Assembly: GCA_033439265.1 (NCBI GenBank)
Contig: JAVTVX010000013.1
Location: 16,906,500 to 16,970,499, forward strand
Direction of reading: 5' to 3'
DNA from: Dillenia suffruticosa
Taxonomy: Eukaryota > Streptophyta > Magnoliopsida > Dilleniales > Dilleniaceae
DNA length: 64,000 bases
This document shows, in pieces, positions 61,123 to 64,000 of this stretch (its first letter is position 1; every line of letters starts with the position of its first letter). Below the pieces are notes generated by a model that searched no databases, was not told where the DNA came from, and was given only the letters and a program-made list of their open reading frames with translations. Both the position numbers and the translations under genes were made by a program.

Positions 61123-61712
61123 TTAATTGGGTTAGTCAATGGTACATAAATATAATGTGTATACACGTTGGTGTTGCTGTTGGTGTTTGGTGGTCAAGTT
61201 GAGTCTGAGTGAAGGAATAAAGGGTTCGAGTATACACTTATGGATGATATCGGGTAAGATTCGGTAACTCTCTTCTCTCTCCCTCTTTGTTTTCACGTTC
61301 AAAATTCATCTTTAATCAAATTAATCTGATTTAAATACTATAAAACTAATTTTAAGAATTTATTATTTTAAATCATTTTTTATCATTTTTAAAATTCAAA
61401 TTCAAAATCTCTAATTTAAAAAAATAAATAACCCTAAACCACTCGGCCTAAAAGAATCTAATTAAAAAAATAAATAACCCTAAACCACTCGGCCTAAAAG
61501 AATTTAATCTCTACGTGATGTACACAATGATAACATTTTGTAAAACTGTTTCTTTCGGAGAATGAGATGTTTATGTCACACTTGGTAATGCAACAATCTC
61601 TCCAATTTCAATGTGATAATCTTTATCCTTTAAGCGATAGCCATTAATCAGGTTTTCAATCTATTTTCACAAATAATGAAAATATATTTCCATTTTAATT
61701 AAATCAAATTTT
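61123..61712 (+). repeat. Dispersed duplication, copy B (upstream of the PPR gene)
   Basis: Direct copy of 41999-42355 with an extra segment at about 61284-61515. The extra segment contains a two-unit tandem repeat of 46 bp with AACCCTAAACC at 61430 and 61476. The copy begins about 55 bp upstream of the PPR start codon, so it probably forms part of that gene's leader or promoter. Confidence 0.88.
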
Positions 61713-62234
61713 AGATTGGTGCACAAAAGGTACATTGGTTGGTGAGGTTTGGACCTTGTCGTGTAATTCAAAAACAAATTTTCCATTTTTAGGGTAAAAA
61801 ATTATTAAAGAAATATTTTTAAAGGAAGAACAGTGGTGAATTAACACAAGTTAAATCAAAAATGTCAACATTTTACCATCAATTACCAACCGGTGTATGG
61901 ACCATCATTAAGAAAAGAAGCGTCTCAAAGGAGATAATTTCCTGGAAACAGCGTCATCTGGTGCCATGCTATGCTTAAGATGTAAGCCACAACGACCCTG
62001 CCTTCACTGAGAGGGAAGCAAGATGTCCTTGAAAGAAAAAACAAAAGGATAGTAATTCTTACAAACTGAGTTTTCAAGAAATACAAATTTTACTGGGCAT
62101 AAGGCTCTAACAATTAAATAATCAGCACTATCAACTCAAGAGTAATGTCCCTAGTCAATAACGCCTCCAAAGCTACTCATAGCGAGACGCGCATCAACCG
62201 CTAAGAAGTCAAAAAAAATTATGAGGTGCAAAAA
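61713..62234. other. Intergenic / 3' flank
   Basis: About 520 bp between the dispersed repeat and the stop codon of the next minus-strand gene. No frame or motif recognised; it probably includes that gene's 3' UTR. Confidence 0.45.
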
Positions 62235-63851
62235 CTATTGTTTGTTTTTTCTTCTTGATGCTATCTCGGAAGCCCAAGCTTTGCCTAGTTCAGTCTGGAA
62301 CTTTCCTGCGCAAGAGAAACAAGCAAACAGCATTCAAACGGATCATTGGACTTCAAAAGGACAGTCTGAACAATCAAGCAAGCCGCCCAAAAACACATGC
62401 ACGACCATATGCTCAATACAATGACAGGTACAGCCATCACACGGCAATCGGTAAAGAGTGAGGGAAGCATGGACTCTGGAGGTGTATATGGGATCACATG
62501 CATACATGCAAACACACAACTGATCGCCAGATTCAGATACGTTCTTGACCTACAAGCAAACACACACAAAACTGATCTCCAGAGTCAGATACATTCTTGA
62601 CATTCTAAAATTAGTCAGAATAATGGTTTATGAATAAATAACCATTGAGTGCCATACTGTCCATCCAAAACCAAACAAATGCCACCCAAAGAGTGGCCAG
62701 ATTCTTTTGTGCCCCCATCACAGAACTTTGATTAGATAAAACAGGAACTTTGATTAGATAATACATGAGGGTCATTGTTAAAAAAAAAGTTCCCAATCAT
62801 GACATTGATTTTGATATTGGACCCATATTACACATAGTTTTGCCTTGACTAGTAAGACAATGGGTGTCTGTCTCACAAAGCATTTGAAAGCAACTTTGTT
62901 TTAGGAAACTATTATGTCAATCAGTAGACCAATAGTCTGAAACCATAATTTAGGAGAATTATTCCTTCTTTCAATACACAGGATAGGAATTCCACTCTCA
63001 AACATACCTGATCATGATTGGCACCATACTAAATACAACCTATGGTGTACTGATTAATATTATATCAAGTCATCTTGCAGATACAAGTTCAAATCCATTT
63101 CTTTGCTAACAACCTTGAGAAACTGACTCCTAAAACTTTAAATAGAGAAAATCATGTTCTCCTTAAACAAAATAAATAATGAAGGAGAACATCAGTCTTC
63201 CATATATAAAATATTCTAAGATCGTGATCCAACAAATTATGCTCCTGCCACACCAGCGTCTCAGGACAGTTAGAAATAATGTTGAATGAACTTCCATTAT
63301 CCTTTATATTTATCAGGTGCTTGATGGACATTACACATTTTTTATCCAATAAAACTACACCAACTCCGTATTAGCTACTCTGCAATCAGCACAATACTTA
63401 AAAATCATATCATTAGTTGATTGAATACAGAGCCTTGTCCAAGACCCTCAAATCCCTGTCACATCACTCCTTTTTTTTTTTTTACTAAAGCCCTAAAATT
63501 TCATGCACCTGAAATGAGCATGCCCTAAATACAATTAACTCTTAATTTTTCAACAACACACTTAAAAGATATAAGCAAAAACCATCATAAACATATCAAC
63601 CACCATCTTGCAAAGAACCACATGTCATAGATACATTAGGTAAAGTTAATGAGAAGGTGATTGGCCCCTGATAGTTATTGTCCTAAAATTAAACCTCAAA
63701 TGTATCTTGAGAACAGGTGCACTTTATGTTGCAGAATACCAACAAATGAATCAAATTCACAATATCAAATCATATGCTAGTTTGATCATAAATGGGTTCA
63801 AAATTATACCTGCAGTTGATTGGAAAAATTCCTCCAAGTCTATACCTTGGT
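62235..63851 (-). CDS. 3' end of an unrecognised gene (two exons)
   Basis: Two candidate exons fit together in phase. The internal exon 63810-63851 (42 bp) lies between TTTGTGCAG and the donor GCAG/GTATAA and reads QGIDLEEFFQSTA plus one leftover base. The terminal exon 62235-62305 follows the acceptor TTGCGCAG, enters with two bases and reads KFQTELGKAWASEIASRR, then KNKQ and TAG. The joined end is Lys/Arg-rich. The other two frames of the terminal exon are stopped early. I do not recognise the protein. The gene must continue to higher coordinates, probably beyond the window. The intron is about 1.5 kb with nothing else recognisable. Confidence 0.5.
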
Positions 63852-64000
63852 CTGCACAAATGACAATGGTGGCATCAGAGCTATTAGTAACATTTCATTA
63901 GGGTGCAGAAAGGACAAGCTATTTGTATCTTTACTTGCCTTCTAACACTTGATATATGCATTTAGAGTAGCTAAATTGACATATAAATATAGAAGACCCA

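Noticed and set aside
58695..61166. Upstream start for the PPR protein at 61166
   Set aside because: The extra 33 residues overlap the dispersed repeat and family conservation starts at the ATG at 61067.
1..64000. CRISPR array, rRNA genes, intact LTR retrotransposon, biosynthetic gene cluster
   Set aside because: I looked for regularly spaced repeats, long terminal repeats with gag-pol, rRNA-like blocks and co-located pathway genes and found none; the genes present are unrelated families.

Overview
The window is nuclear DNA of a flowering plant, most likely a eudicot. It is AT-rich, its genes have many GT-AG introns, it carries degenerate L1, RTE and SINE retroposons, and it encodes plant-specific families (a P-class PPR protein, an S1/SPH secreted protein, a plant-type reductase). 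I cannot name the species. All exon models were read by eye from reading frame, splice sites, phase and remembered family conservation; nothing was searched.

Layout. 1-1392 (-): 5' part of a TMEM208/SND2-type ER protein gene. 2540-4340 (-) and 5079-10813 (+): two decayed L1-type LINEs; the second is nearly full length with a candidate 11-bp target duplication. 12111-12446: non-coding foldback element with long terminal inverted repeats and a perfect 9-bp target duplication (Mutator-type MITE). 14255-20880 (+): AFG1-like mitochondrial AAA ATPase, 14 coding exons. 22754-31951 (-): TTC1-like TPR co-chaperone, 5 exons, with an RTE fragment in intron 3. 35451-35870 (-): S1/SPH secreted protein. 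36314-40754 (-): divergent RCD1/CNOT9-like protein, 11 exons. 42336-46492 (-): reductase of the CCR-like short-chain dehydrogenase group, 6 exons. 58695-61067 (-): intronless PPR protein. 62235-63851 (-): 3' end of an unrecognised gene that probably runs off the right edge.

The dominant structural feature is a direct segmental duplication of about 7.3-7.9 kb. Segment 19206-27055 holds the convergent 3' ends of AFG1 and TTC1. It recurs at 51081-58395, just downstream of the PPR gene. The second copy carries only terminal exons, with frameshifts and a lost stop codon, so it is a pair of truncated pseudogenes; the first copy is the source because it is continuous with both full genes. A smaller duplication pairs 41999-42355 (3' end of the reductase gene) with 61123-61712 (just upstream of the PPR start). 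Three SINE-like insertions, several degenerate tandem repeats and a G-rich tract make up most of the remaining recognisable structure.

The genes are ordinary housekeeping or family genes with no evident shared pathway. I found no CRISPR array, rRNA, functional tRNA, intact LTR retrotransposon or convincing new multi-gene system.
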